DNA of 20,797 bases. Origin: Bacillota bacterium (GTDB lineage: Bacteria > Bacillota_I > Bacilli_A > Acholeplasmatales > Acholeplasmataceae). Below, piece after piece: positions 1 through 8,857 of the stretch; the stretch's first letter is position 1, and each line of letters opens with the position of its first letter. The notes beneath the pieces are model-generated. The model was not told the DNA's origin. It searched no databases and saw nothing but the letters and a program-made list of their open reading frames with translations. The stretch lies in contig JAEYXZ010000005.1 in assembly GCA_023431045.1 (NCBI GenBank), forward strand, positions 1-20,797, in the 5' to 3' direction. The position numbers and the translations under genes were made by a program.

Positions 1-7
1 CATCAGA

Positions 8-685
8 TCATCCCACGTCTTTATCATCGGGATCATCTCCTTGTTGGCTTGTTTCTATGACATCTTTTGTCTTATCTTCTTTAAATCCATAACGCCAATA
101 CCAAATCAGTGCGCTCAATAAGCCTACATTAACAAAGAGTAATCCCCAACCGATTGGACTGCTAAACATATAAGTCATAAAGTTAATGAATCCAGATGAA
201 GGAATTGTGAAGGCGTGTTTACCGATTATATCATCAACTAAAACATAATGTGTGCTACCATCTGAAGTCCGCCACTTATCATATTTACCTTGATTATCTG
301 CAGGTAGGTCATATACACCATGAGGATAGGTGATGACATGTCCTTCTTCATCAATGCGGTAGAAATGATGAGTTACAACGGTATAGACATACGTTGTTGT
401 ACCTCGTGGTTTGACCCAAGTTTCAAAAATGATAATGTCTCCATCTTTAAGGGTTGATGGATCATCTAGTTTAGTTGCAACAATAAAATCGTTGACCATG
501 ATTAAATCTTCCATTGATTCTGAAATGACTTTATACCAACCGACACCAAAGGTTTTAATTAATCCATTTGGAATGGATACTGAGATAACAATGACTAAAG
601 TTAAAAAACCGATGATACCATAAAACAGGACATCTTTAATGATTTGCCATGGACGTTTTTTGGGTTTCATCGGTTCTTGCATCAC
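8..685 (-). CDS. SipW/ER-type signal peptidase I (S26 family)
   Basis: Membrane serine protease that removes signal peptides at the outer face of the membrane. The 225-residue product has a basic N-terminus, a first membrane segment at about residues 18-38, the catalytic motif SESM with Ser57, and a VTHH motif where His106 stands in the place of the Lys used by classical bacterial enzymes. DGD (81-83) and VDDIIGK (150-156) follow, then a second membrane segment at about 176-197 and an acidic tail. The Ser/His arrangement and C-terminal anchor match the SipW, archaeal and ER type rather than LepB. It lies 8 nt after atpD and is probably the last ATPase-operon gene seen here. The first codon is GTG at 685, and ATG follows immediately at 682; the AAAGGA ribosome site lies inside the last codons of atpD. 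The family is clear; the substrate is not known. Confidence 0.85.
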   Translation of the reverse strand: MMQEPMKPKKRPWQIIKDVLFYGIIGFLTLVIVISVSIPNGLIKTFGVGWYKVISESMEDLIMVNDFIVATKLDDPSTLKDGDIIIFETWVKPRGTTTYVYTVVTHHFYRIDEEGHVITYPHGVYDLPADNQGKYDKWRTSDGSTHYVLVDDIIGKHAFTIPSSGFINFMTYMFSSPIGWGLLFVNVGLLSALIWYWRYGFKEDKTKDVIETSQQGDDPDDKDVG

Positions 686-693
686 TTTATCTA

Positions 694-1302
694 TTATCCT
701 TTTTTGTTTTTAATCATTTTCATCCGTGTGAATTCTTCACGGTCGCGTTCTTCTAATACTTCAGTAATGAATTTAATATTTGATTCAAGTGTTGGAATGA
801 CAACGTTTTGTAACGCATTAGATCTTTTCTGACTTTTTCTAATCGCATTTGCAAGTCGGTAAGCAGAATTATCAATTTCAGCTAGTTTAATTGTTAAATC
901 TCTTACTTCCTGAAACATTCGGTATGCATAGTCAAACTTAGAATTGGTCGAGCGAAGACCATAGGACAATCGAATTTGAGGTTTCTCATATTCAATCGTT
1001 GGCAGGTCAACCCCCATCACTGAATGATAAGTAATACTCATATTATCATCAATTGGGATTGCTTTTGCAATATCTCCAACAATACCTAAGGTAATATTGG
1101 CATCTTGAAGTGCGTGATATGCCTTTTGATAGGTGGTCGTAATCGTTTCACGAATTGTTGTAACTTCATTTAATAACACCATCATTTCACGGACTAAGAT
1201 GTTTTTCTTACGGTCCATTAAATGATATCCCATTTTAGCCAAACTATGAGATTTTTTTAAATTCATCAACTCACCTTTGGTTGGAATAACTTGGTTCGTC
1301 AT
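694..1302 (-). CDS. atpD: V/A-type ATPase subunit D (central stalk)
   Basis: Rotor shaft subunit that sits inside the A3B3 headpiece and links it through subunit F to the membrane ring. The 202-residue protein starts with the family pattern PTKGELMNLKKSHSLAKMGYHLM and ends in a helical, charged region rich in Glu, Arg and Lys, as expected for a long antiparallel coiled coil. Length is normal for the family. Its ATG overlaps the atpB TGA stop by 4 nt (ATGA), typical of translational coupling between subunits needed in fixed ratio. The V-type D subunit is unrelated to the F-type delta subunit that also carries the atpD-style name in other nomenclatures. Confidence 0.93.
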   Translation of the reverse strand: MTNQVIPTKGELMNLKKSHSLAKMGYHLMDRKKNILVREMMVLLNEVTTIRETITTTYQKAYHALQDANITLGIVGDIAKAIPIDDNMSITYHSVMGVDLPTIEYEKPQIRLSYGLRSTNSKFDYAYRMFQEVRDLTIKLAEIDNSAYRLANAIRKSQKRSNALQNVVIPTLESNIKFITEVLEERDREEFTRMKMIKNKKG

Positions 1303-2747
1303 GATGAAACATCAGCCTTTAATATGATTCGATCAATCATATTTTCATGTTCTAAACTAAAGCGTTTGATTGCTCTAGATTGATTGTAATAAGCCTCAAC
1401 ATCTTTACGATCAAGTCTTGATAGTTCTGTTATTGGAAGAACAGATAATAAATCCCACCCTAAATCAAGGGTTTCATCCATGCTTCTATTTTCATCATTT
1501 TGATTTAAGAAATGAGCTTCAAATAATTTACCAAATAAAATATAGGTTTGATCGACTTCGTTTAATTCATCTTCACCAATAACTGCAGCAAGAGAACGAA
1601 TATCAAATACCTTTGCATAACTTGCAAATAACTGATTTGCTAGTGCTTGGTGATCTTTTCTCGTGTATTCACTACCAATGCCATCCTTCATTAGACGGGA
1701 AAGGGAAGGTAAAACACCAATCGGTGGAAAAATACCTTTTTGATGAAGTTCTCTTGATAAAACAATTTGACCTTCAGTAATATAACCTGTTAAATCAGGG
1801 ACTGGATGTGTAATATCATCATTAGGCATCGTTAAAATTGGAATTTGAGTAATGGATCCTTTACCACCATGGACCATTCCGGCGCGTTCATATAAAGATG
1901 ATAAGTCAGAGTATAAGTAACCTGGATATCCTTTTCGTCCTGGAATTTCACCTTTAGAGGATGAGAATTCTCTTAATGCTTCACAATAGGCAGTCATATC
2001 GGTTAGAACAACTAATACGTGATAACCTTTTTCAAACGCTAAATATTCTGCAGCGGTTAGCGCACAACGAGGCGTTAAGATACGTTCAATGATTGGATCG
2101 TTTGCAACATTGACATACATGACAACTCGGTCCATGACATGAGATTCCTCAAATGCTTGTTTAAAGTATTGAGCAACATCATGCTTAACACCCATTGCAG
2201 CAAATACCACACAAAATTGTTCATCTTTCGAGTCAGCAATTTTCGCTTGTTTAACGATTTGAACAGCGAGTTCATTATGTGACAATCCTGTTCCGGTAAA
2301 AATTGGTAATTTTTGTCCACGAATTAATGTTGTTAATGTATCAATGGATGAAATACCTGTATGAATATAGTTTCTAGGATAGATTCTTTCAACTGGGTTT
2401 AAAGGATTGCCATTGACGTCTTTTTTAACACTTGAGAAGACTGGACCTAGTCCATCAATCGGTGAACCTGAACCATTAAAGATACGACCTAAGATTTCTT
2501 TAGATAAACCAATTTCAAGTGGTTTACCAATGAACTTAGTTTTAACACCGGTTAAACTCATACTTTCAGTGCCTTCAAAGACTTGGATTGCGACTTTGTC
2601 ACCATCAATTTGAATGATTCTACCATGTCTTGTTTGACCAGATTCTAATTTAATTTCAACGACTTCATCAAAACCAACATCGGTTACACCTTCTAAGAAG
2701 ATGAGCGGTCCATTGATTGCTGATAAGCCAATATATTGTGTACTCAT
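1299..2747 (-). CDS. atpB: V/A-type ATPase subunit B (non-catalytic head subunit)
   Basis: Regulatory, non-catalytic subunit of the A3B3 head. The chosen start at 2747 gives 482 residues beginning MSTQYIGLSAINGPL. An open frame runs further up to 2822, but that part overlaps atpA and is ignored because a perfect TAGGAGG ribosome site lies just before 2747. The P-loop position is degenerate (FTGTGLSHN, about residues 150-158, no GKT), which separates B from A. The signature region PGYLYSDLSSLYERAG sits at about 275-290. Its stop overlaps the atpD start by 4 nt. Length is close to the Enterococcus NtpB type. Confidence 0.95.
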   Translation of the reverse strand: MSTQYIGLSAINGPLIFLEGVTDVGFDEVVEIKLESGQTRHGRIIQIDGDKVAIQVFEGTESMSLTGVKTKFIGKPLEIGLSKEILGRIFNGSGSPIDGLGPVFSSVKKDVNGNPLNPVERIYPRNYIHTGISSIDTLTTLIRGQKLPIFTGTGLSHNELAVQIVKQAKIADSKDEQFCVVFAAMGVKHDVAQYFKQAFEESHVMDRVVMYVNVANDPIIERILTPRCALTAAEYLAFEKGYHVLVVLTDMTAYCEALREFSSSKGEIPGRKGYPGYLYSDLSSLYERAGMVHGGKGSITQIPILTMPNDDITHPVPDLTGYITEGQIVLSRELHQKGIFPPIGVLPSLSRLMKDGIGSEYTRKDHQALANQLFASYAKVFDIRSLAAVIGEDELNEVDQTYILFGKLFEAHFLNQNDENRSMDETLDLGWDLLSVLPITELSRLDRKDVEAYYNQSRAIKRFSLEHENMIDRIILKADVSS

Positions 2748-2753
2748 CGTTAA

Positions 2754-2760
2754 CCTCCTA
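2754..2760 (-). promoter_or_regulatory. Ribosome site of atpB fused to the atpA stop
   Basis: The minus strand reads TAGGAGG, in which the first three bases are the TAG stop of atpA. It lies 6 nt before the ATG at 2747, which fixes that start over the upstream in-frame codon at 2822. Confidence 0.85.
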
Positions 2761-4494
2761 GTGGACACTTTCCATGATGTGGGTAATGCGTTCTTTAATT
2801 CGATCAAATTTATCGAGTTCATCGTTCTTAATGTTGTACTTCATTTGAATGACTTCTTCAAAAATTTGCGTTTGACTAATCAGACTTAAAGCTTTACCCG
2901 TTTGGATAAACTTAGAGACTTGTTCATAAAGATAAATAATGACTTCCATCATCTTTAATTGTTTCATGAGTGGAACGAACGTATCTTCTTTATGGAATGC
3001 ATTTTGTTGTAGGAAACCTAAACGAATGACACGTCCAATTTCAATCGTTAGTTTTTGATCATCTGGTAGTACATCTGCACCAACTAAATGAACGATTTCC
3101 ATTAAGTTATTTTCTTCTGTTAATAAGGCTCTAATTTGTGAACGATACTTTAAGAACTTTGGATCAATTTCATGATTATACCAAGAGGATAGATCATGAA
3201 TGTATTCTGAATAGGATTGATTCCAATTCACTGCTGCATAGTGACGTTGATAAGCAAGTGCTTTATCAAGTGCCCAGAAACATCTTACGAAACGCTTTGT
3301 ATTTTGTGTAACAGGTTCTGAAAAATCAGCACCTTGAGGTGAGACCGCACCAATAATTGTGACGGATCCCTTCGTTTCATTTAAGTTACTGACGTAACCA
3401 GCTCTTTCATAGAATTGTGAAATTCTTGATGGAAGATATGCAGGGAATCCTTCTTCCGCAGGCATTTCTTCTAAGCGTCCTGAAATTTCTCTTAAAGCTT
3501 CTGCCCAACGTGATGTTGAGTCAGCCATGATTGCAACATGATACCCCATATCACGGTAATATTCTGCAATGGTGAGTCCCGTATAAATGGATGCTTCGCG
3601 AGCAGCAACTGGCATATTTGAAGTGTTTGCAATTAAGACTGTGCGGTCCATTAAAGATTGATTGGTTCGTGGGTCGATTAAGGCTTGGAATTCTTCTAGA
3701 ACTTGCGTCATTTCATTACCGCGTTCTCCACAACCAATATAGACAATAACATCCGCATCACACCACTTTGCAAGTTGGTGTTGCATCATTGTTTTACCGG
3801 TACCAAAACCACCTGGAACCGCTGCAGTTCCACCTTTTGCAATCGGAAATAAGGTGTCAACAACACGTTGTCCTGTGATTAATGGTTCAAATAAATTTAA
3901 GCGTTCTAAGACGGGTCTGGCTTTCTTAATTGGCCATTGTTGTTGAAGTGTTAATTCAATACCATTATCTAAAGTAACGATGACATCATCAACTTTATAT
4001 TGACCGTTTGGTTTCACATGTAAAACCGTTCCAGAGACGGTTGGCGGAACCATTAATTTATGTAGGATTGAGCGTGTTTCAGGGGTTGTTGCGTAAACCA
4101 TTCCAGGTTTTAAAACATCACCTTTTTTAACCGTTAAAGTGATATTCCAAAGTACATCTAAATCTAGTGCTGAAGCTTCTGATCCAGCTGCAATAAAGAT
4201 TCCTTCTTGTTGTGCAATTCTTTTTAATGGACGTTGAATTCCGTCAAAAATTTGCGACATCATTCCTGGTCCTAAATCGACTGAAACAAGAGCATTAGTT
4301 CCATAAACCGGATCTCCACACTTTAAACCGGTAGTTGATTCATAGACTTGAATCACGGTTTCATCTTTTGAAATTGAAATGACTTCTCCCATTAATTTAT
4401 GAGGTCCGACTAAAACTCTTTCAAGCATTGAGAAGGCATTGGTTGCTTTGACTTTGACAACCGGTCCATTAATTGAATAAACTGTATTTTCCAT
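2758..4494 (-). CDS. atpA: V/A-type ATPase subunit A (catalytic head subunit)
   Basis: Catalytic ATP-hydrolysing (or synthesising) subunit of the cytoplasmic head. The 578-residue protein has a Walker A motif GGFGTGKT at about 228-235 with the active Lys234, the GCGERGNE segment at about 254-261 carrying the general-base glutamate region, the ADSTSRWAEA block at about 324-333, and the ATPase signature PAYLPSRISQFYERAG at about 351-366. Residues about 110-190 form the bulge domain that is special to A-type catalytic subunits and absent from F-type beta. The Walker A has Gly where many relatives have Pro (GPFG). It follows atpE by 7 nt and carries its own TAGGT site before the ATG. Confidence 0.96.
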   Translation of the reverse strand: MENTVYSINGPVVKVKATNAFSMLERVLVGPHKLMGEVISISKDETVIQVYESTTGLKCGDPVYGTNALVSVDLGPGMMSQIFDGIQRPLKRIAQQEGIFIAAGSEASALDLDVLWNITLTVKKGDVLKPGMVYATTPETRSILHKLMVPPTVSGTVLHVKPNGQYKVDDVIVTLDNGIELTLQQQWPIKKARPVLERLNLFEPLITGQRVVDTLFPIAKGGTAAVPGGFGTGKTMMQHQLAKWCDADVIVYIGCGERGNEMTQVLEEFQALIDPRTNQSLMDRTVLIANTSNMPVAAREASIYTGLTIAEYYRDMGYHVAIMADSTSRWAEALREISGRLEEMPAEEGFPAYLPSRISQFYERAGYVSNLNETKGSVTIIGAVSPQGADFSEPVTQNTKRFVRCFWALDKALAYQRHYAAVNWNQSYSEYIHDLSSWYNHEIDPKFLKYRSQIRALLTEENNLMEIVHLVGADVLPDDQKLTIEIGRVIRLGFLQQNAFHKEDTFVPLMKQLKMMEVIIYLYEQVSKFIQTGKALSLISQTQIFEEVIQMKYNIKNDELDKFDRIKERITHIMESVH

Positions 4495-4501
4495 CGTCTA
4501 C

Positions 4502-5077
4502 CTACTCTCCGAACCAATTGGCATGATCGTAAAACCATGTCTTAGCATCACTTAATTTTGCGTTAAAAGTTTCATCCACGATAGTCTTTTGATTTTTAGC
4601 ATAAAGGTAAAAACCACCAATAATATCAGGGTTAAACTTGATGTTTAATCCCTTAGTTAAAGATTGAACAAAATCCTCGTTTGAACCAACTTCAATCGTA
4701 TCATACTTAGTTAAGTCATACTTTGATAAGACCGATTTAAACCAGACTTGATAGTCCTTCGATTGTTTGAAAGAATTAATTTTAGCTTTTAATTCATCAA
4801 ATAAATTCTCTAGTAAATCAGTTCTTACTTTCATCACTTCTAAATCAAGTTTGCGAGTTAGTGCGACCAATTCTTGTTGACGTGCTTTTCTCTCTTCGAT
4901 TTCAAGAAGTTCTAATAGATGTTCTTTTTCTTCTTTTAATTCATTCTCAAAAAGCGCTCTTGCTTCACGCTTTAATTGATTGATTTCTGTCTTTAATTGT
5001 TCGATTTCGATGCCTGCATCTTTTCCAATCGCTTGTTGGAAATACTTTAGTAAGGCATCCTTACTCAAAAAATCCAT
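4502..5077 (-). CDS. atpE: V/A-type ATPase subunit E (peripheral stalk)
   Basis: Peripheral-stalk subunit that pairs with the G/H subunit and holds the head against rotation. The 191-residue product has a long charged heptad-like helix at about residues 15-85 (runs of Glu, Lys, Leu) followed by a globular C-terminal domain ending near DAKTWFYDHANWFGE. This layout and the place beside A and F support the call; sequence identity in this family is low, so context matters. The ATG at 5077 is preceded by TAGGAGAT, in which TAG is the stop of the preceding F gene. Confidence 0.87.
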   Translation of the reverse strand: MDFLSKDALLKYFQQAIGKDAGIEIEQLKTEINQLKREARALFENELKEEKEHLLELLEIEERKARQQELVALTRKLDLEVMKVRTDLLENLFDELKAKINSFKQSKDYQVWFKSVLSKYDLTKYDTIEVGSNEDFVQSLTKGLNIKFNPDIIGGFYLYAKNQKTIVDETFNAKLSDAKTWFYDHANWFGE

Positions 5078-5087
5078 TTTACATCTC

Positions 5088-5396
5088 CTATAGTTTCACA
5101 CCGATTGCTTTACTGACGTAAGCATCGATGGATTCACCAATTTTCGAATTACCATGTCGATCAGGAATTTCAACAATGAGTGGTCTGGTATTTTGGAGTT
5201 TTAACTCTGAAATAACCTTTGGTGCAGTTTCAACTAGTTTTGTCGTTATTAAAACAACTCCAATCGAATCATCTCTCATGACTTCAGAGAGTTTGGTTAA
5301 AAACTCTGTTTTTTCATGTAAAACGATACCTTCGATTCCAACGAGTCTCATTCCTACCAAAGTATCAACATTATCACTCAACAAATAAAATTTCAC
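5088..5396 (-). CDS. atpF: V/A-type ATPase subunit F (central stalk)
   Basis: Small rotor subunit that binds D at the bottom of the central stalk. The 102-residue protein begins KFYLLSDNVDTLVGMRLVGI, matching the family pattern of a short beta strand followed by D-x-x-x-x-G-x-R-L-x-G-I, and has the mid-domain stretch GVVLITTKLVETAPKVI typical of the Rossmann-like fold. It begins with GTG at 5396; the only nearby upstream ATG is out of frame and meets a stop two codons later. An AGGA site precedes the GTG by about 9 nt. It corresponds to NtpG in the Enterococcus naming. Confidence 0.9.
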   Translation of the reverse strand: MKFYLLSDNVDTLVGMRLVGIEGIVLHEKTEFLTKLSEVMRDDSIGVVLITTKLVETAPKVISELKLQNTRPLIVEIPDRHGNSKIGESIDAYVSKAIGVKL

Positions 5397-5421
5397 TTCA
5401 TTAATTCCTATCTTTTATCGA

Positions 5422-5871
5422 TTAACCGACGACTGGGATGTTATTTAAGATTAAGATAGAAATCAATAATCCGTAAATCGCAACCCCTTCACCAAGGGCA
5501 ACGAAGATTAATGATTTACCTAAGTTCTTTGGATTTTCAGAAATTGCACCAATCGCTGCTGGTGCTGCTGCTGCAACGGCAATCCCTGCACCAAGTGCTG
5601 AGAAACCAGTTGATAATGCTGCACCTAAATAACCAAATCCAGCAGCTTGGTAGAATAGTCCAGAATTGACGTCCCCTTCAGAAAACGTTGCTCCTAAGAC
5701 ACCAGGAGCGGTGATTGCTACTGCTAAAATGAATGTGAAGAACATTGCAATATGGACAACAATTCTTCTTTTAGCAGATAGTGCTGAGACCTGACCCTTA
5801 AATACTTTAACAAGTGGTAAGGCAATTAATACAAGACCTAAAATAATAACTCCAAATAATATCCATTCCAT
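5422..5871 (-). CDS. atpK: V/A-type ATPase proteolipid subunit K
   Basis: Ring-forming proteolipid that carries the translocated ion. In the 149 residues I see a hydrophobic segment at 3-21, a basic loop (K22 to R36), a second segment at about 37-60, then the true c-type hairpin: a Gly/Ala-rich helix at about 77-110, the ISENPK turn, and a helix at 120-143 with the single ion-binding acid Glu128 (ALGEGVAIYG). The N-terminal pair ends in APGVLGATFSEGD, which looks like a signal-peptidase site near residue 61; cutting there would leave a hairpin of about 88 residues. An ungapped comparison from memory with Enterococcus NtpK places Val99 where that protein has the Na-binding Gln110. A TAGGAGG site fused to the atpI stop precedes the ATG. 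Confidence 0.93.
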   Translation of the reverse strand: MEWILFGVIILGLVLIALPLVKVFKGQVSALSAKRRIVVHIAMFFTFILAVAITAPGVLGATFSEGDVNSGLFYQAAGFGYLGAALSTGFSALGAGIAVAAAAPAAIGAISENPKNLGKSLIFVALGEGVAIYGLLISILILNNIPVVG

Positions 5872-5883
5872 TTTCTTTTCCTC

Positions 5884-7800
5884 CTAAACGATTGGATTAA
5901 ACGCGAATCCGTCACCATCATAGTAACGTGAAAACATTTCATAAAACTCAAGACGTAAGACTTGAATACCAACAATCAATCCTTCAAGTGCCATGACAAA
6001 TAAATTACCGAGTGCCATGACAATTGGATCTAAGGTTGGTCCTGCAAGGACTTTAACAACCATCATTAATCCCGCGTGCGATAGGACGAATCCACCAACA
6101 CGTAAGAATGATAATGTGTTTGTAACATAACTGAGTAACACTTCAAATAATTCGAAGACTCCTTCAGTTAAGAATCCACCAACACCATCAGGAAACATCT
6201 TTTCATGATGGAACAATCGATGAAGCGGTTCTTTCAAGAATATTAGAATAATTGGGATTACAATCAGTAAGATAATGGTTACAATGTTGAAAACATTAAT
6301 ACCCATCGTCATGAGTGCGATTCCAGCTAAGACGAATCCGTAGAATAATAATCCTGAGACACCATTTGGTGAACAAATTGCTTCTGCATAATCTTTATGT
6401 TTGAACTTATACACCGTATTAATAGCAATCGAGGTTAAGATAATCATTGAACCTAACCCGATCGTGATTAAGAGCAGTGGCATCGTATTGGCATTATCCA
6501 TCGGATGGAATGGCAGGAATGAAATTCCAAATCCATGTAGCCATTCATAAAGCGGATGTAGGAAATCCTCAGTACCAAAGAATTCACCATATATCAGTCC
6601 AAAGAATGCTCCTGATAAACCAATTCTTGTCAAAATCGGTCCAAGAGACCACTTCTTATACTTACCTAGTAAGAATCCAATTAATGCGAGTAATAATCCC
6701 TGTCCTAAATCTCCAAACATAATTCCAAAGAGTAATGTGTAAGTAATTGCCATAAAGAGGGTTGGATCAACATCACCATATGTTGGCATACCATACATTT
6801 CAACAAAAACTTGGAATGGTCTTGTAAACCAATTGTTTTTAAGTTTAGTTGGTGGCTTTAAACGCTTATCACTTTCTGCTGGTCTAACGTCTACTTCAAT
6901 CGTTGGAACCATTCTAAAATGATTTTCAAATGATTCAACCGCAGTCTTTTCAATAAACCCAGAGATTGAAACGCGATCCCCTAAACCAACAACATACTTC
7001 TTAGCGTCATACATCTTATAGAGAAACTCTAGTTCACCTTTAATTTGTGATAAACCTTCTTGGTAATCAGATGCTAAATGTTGAAGTTCTTCTTTAAGAC
7101 TTGCAATTTCGGTTTCATTTTTATGAATAAAGTCTTTTAATGCAACCATCGCACTTCCTGGTGTCCCTTGGACAAAATCAGGAATGTAGATACGTTCGAA
7201 GTACATCGATGTGAATAAATTATCGATTTCACGTTCGTATTCATTGGCCATTAAATATAAACACCAAAGTTCACGTTTTTCTTTATCTTCATGAAGGGAT
7301 AGGAAGATAAATGGTTTGTGACGATAAAATCTTAGTCTTTCAACGGAATCACTTGGGAGTTTACCAAAACGAAGGGATACAAACTTTGCATGGAATAAAT
7401 CTTCAAATGAGAAATCAAAGTCTTCAAATGCTTCGATTTGTCTTAATGCATCTTTATACTTTTTAATGTCTGCTTCAAGTTGTTTAATCCGATTAAATTG
7501 ATTAGAAAAGACTTGATGAGAATCAACAATATATTGGTGCATTTCATCCAGTGAGTCTTTCAACTCTCTGGTTTTAGGTGCAACAAAAATCATGCCAACT
7601 TCTTCTTCAATTTCTTTAATTTCTTGAATTAGAGCTTCCGCAGGATTTGGCATTTCAAATGATCTCGCACCGTGAACGGACGAGATGATTTGTTGTGCTT
7701 CCACTGGGTGGAAACCTGGAAAATCAATAAACTTCGATAATAAATCATCGAGTTTTGTTTCCTCTACGGTTAAATTAACTAACCTCATTTTTGCAATCAT
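5884..7800 (-). CDS. atpI: V/A-type ATPase subunit I (a-subunit, stator)
   Basis: Membrane stator subunit whose C-terminal helices form the ion half-channels facing the K ring. The 638-residue protein has a soluble N-terminal half with long coiled-coil stretches (about 75-125 and 225-265), then the conserved entry GMPTYGDVDPTLFM at about 337-350 and roughly seven to eight membrane segments. The final helix carries the essential arginine at about Arg616 (GIQVLRLEFYEMFSRYY). An earlier helix contains TNTLSFLRVGGFVLSHAG, also typical. The ATG at 7800 has AGAGG 7 nt upstream; an internal Met at residue 5 is a less likely start. It lies 14 nt after atpC. Confidence 0.95.
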   Translation of the reverse strand: MIAKMRLVNLTVEETKLDDLLSKFIDFPGFHPVEAQQIISSVHGARSFEMPNPAEALIQEIKEIEEEVGMIFVAPKTRELKDSLDEMHQYIVDSHQVFSNQFNRIKQLEADIKKYKDALRQIEAFEDFDFSFEDLFHAKFVSLRFGKLPSDSVERLRFYRHKPFIFLSLHEDKEKRELWCLYLMANEYEREIDNLFTSMYFERIYIPDFVQGTPGSAMVALKDFIHKNETEIASLKEELQHLASDYQEGLSQIKGELEFLYKMYDAKKYVVGLGDRVSISGFIEKTAVESFENHFRMVPTIEVDVRPAESDKRLKPPTKLKNNWFTRPFQVFVEMYGMPTYGDVDPTLFMAITYTLLFGIMFGDLGQGLLLALIGFLLGKYKKWSLGPILTRIGLSGAFFGLIYGEFFGTEDFLHPLYEWLHGFGISFLPFHPMDNANTMPLLLITIGLGSMIILTSIAINTVYKFKHKDYAEAICSPNGVSGLLFYGFVLAGIALMTMGINVFNIVTIILLIVIPIILIFLKEPLHRLFHHEKMFPDGVGGFLTEGVFELFEVLLSYVTNTLSFLRVGGFVLSHAGLMMVVKVLAGPTLDPIVMALGNLFVMALEGLIVGIQVLRLEFYEMFSRYYDGDGFAFNPIV

Positions 7801-7814
7801 GTGCTAACCTCTTT

Positions 7815-8846
7815 TTAGTAAACCAACATGGTGCGAATTTCTTCTTCAGGAACTTGATAGCGAATACCTTCAATTAAGTGGGTTAGATTCTGTATCTCTA
7901 ATTCACTTAAGAAACTATAAGCGAGGAAGACTTTCGCAGGATGGGTTGCAAAATACATAAATTTTTGTGCGATGTGATACTTTAAGTGATCCGCAAAGTA
8001 TTCAAGATAGATTTGGTCTTTTTCACCAACATACTGACCATATCCGGTTTCAATAATCTTACGGTAAATATCACTTGGATCTTTAATACCGATGATTTCA
8101 TCTAGTTTCTTTTCAATGATTCTAGTACTTGGGACTAGAATCCCTTTAATGTCTTCATCTTTAACTTTGTAAAACTTCTTAAGACGATAGACTTTAATCA
8201 TGTTTTCCATTTCGACGCGCGATTTGAACGCATTTTCAATTTCAAGTCTTAATTGCCCTTGATAATTTTTCTTAATCGAATCGAATGCGAACTTATAATA
8301 ATCGTGTTCGAAGAGTGCTTCAAATTCATAGTACTTAATATCATCATTTTTAACGCCTTCAAACCCTTTGAGCATTTTTGCATATTTGGTATTTGATAAT
8401 GCTGCAACAAGTTCTTTAAGATCGGTTGATTTTGACATTGTTTCAAAATCGATTTTTGAATACTGGTCAAAATAAACTGGTAATGATGCGACAACATCAA
8501 ACTCTTCATGTGAGATAAAACTTCGAATCATAGCGAGGATAACTTCATGCTCGCGGTGTAAAAAGTTGAGATGATAGAATGTCTTATCTTTTAGATGAAT
8601 GAATTTAACTAGTTTAATGATTTGATTAAACTTTTGACGTCTAATCAGTTCCTCTAAACGACTCCGATTAAGTGTGGCATCACTAACTGTTGATAAGATG
8701 TCCTTATAGGCAGGATGCTTCTTCAAATAATTAGCCATATCTGTAATAGAACGCTTTTTTAAGAGTTCTTTATAATCATCAGCTTTTAGGTCATTTGCGT
8801 GCATTGTTTTAATTTTTGTAATGAGTGCATTACCAACATACATCAT
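7815..8846 (-). CDS. atpC: V/A-type ATPase subunit C (central socket, d-like)
   Basis: Funnel-shaped subunit that joins the central stalk to the K ring. The 343-residue product begins MMYVGNALITKIKTMHAN and is all-helical and charged, with repeated short bundles such as EYFADHLKYHIAQKFMYF near the end, in keeping with the three-fold pseudo-repeat of the C/d family. Length fits (about 330-350 is usual). The start is set by AAGGAG 7 nt before the ATG at 8846. That site overlaps the stop of the upstream gene. In Enterococcus hirae this gene lies between E and F; here it is second in the operon. Confidence 0.9.
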   Translation of the reverse strand: MMYVGNALITKIKTMHANDLKADDYKELLKKRSITDMANYLKKHPAYKDILSTVSDATLNRSRLEELIRRQKFNQIIKLVKFIHLKDKTFYHLNFLHREHEVILAMIRSFISHEEFDVVASLPVYFDQYSKIDFETMSKSTDLKELVAALSNTKYAKMLKGFEGVKNDDIKYYEFEALFEHDYYKFAFDSIKKNYQGQLRLEIENAFKSRVEMENMIKVYRLKKFYKVKDEDIKGILVPSTRIIEKKLDEIIGIKDPSDIYRKIIETGYGQYVGEKDQIYLEYFADHLKYHIAQKFMYFATHPAKVFLAYSFLSELEIQNLTHLIEGIRYQVPEEEIRTMLVY

Positions 8847-8857
8847 AAAATGACTCC

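Noticed and set aside
2748..2822. Upstream extension of atpB overlapping atpA
   Set aside because: The extra 25 codons overlap atpA, and a perfect TAGGAGG lies just before ATG 2747, whose product starts like other B subunits. No frameshift is needed.
5128..5388. Plus-strand open frame opposite subunit F
   Set aside because: It mirrors the codon pattern of atpF, has no recognisable domain and no ribosome site. The same holds for the other antisense and out-of-frame open stretches over the ATPase, GAPDH, pepF and synthetase genes.
5422..5871. Subunit K as a broken or duplicated proteolipid
   Set aside because: The extra N-terminal part is better read as a leader; comparable long forms with one hairpin and one acid are known in Firmicutes, and the frame is intact.
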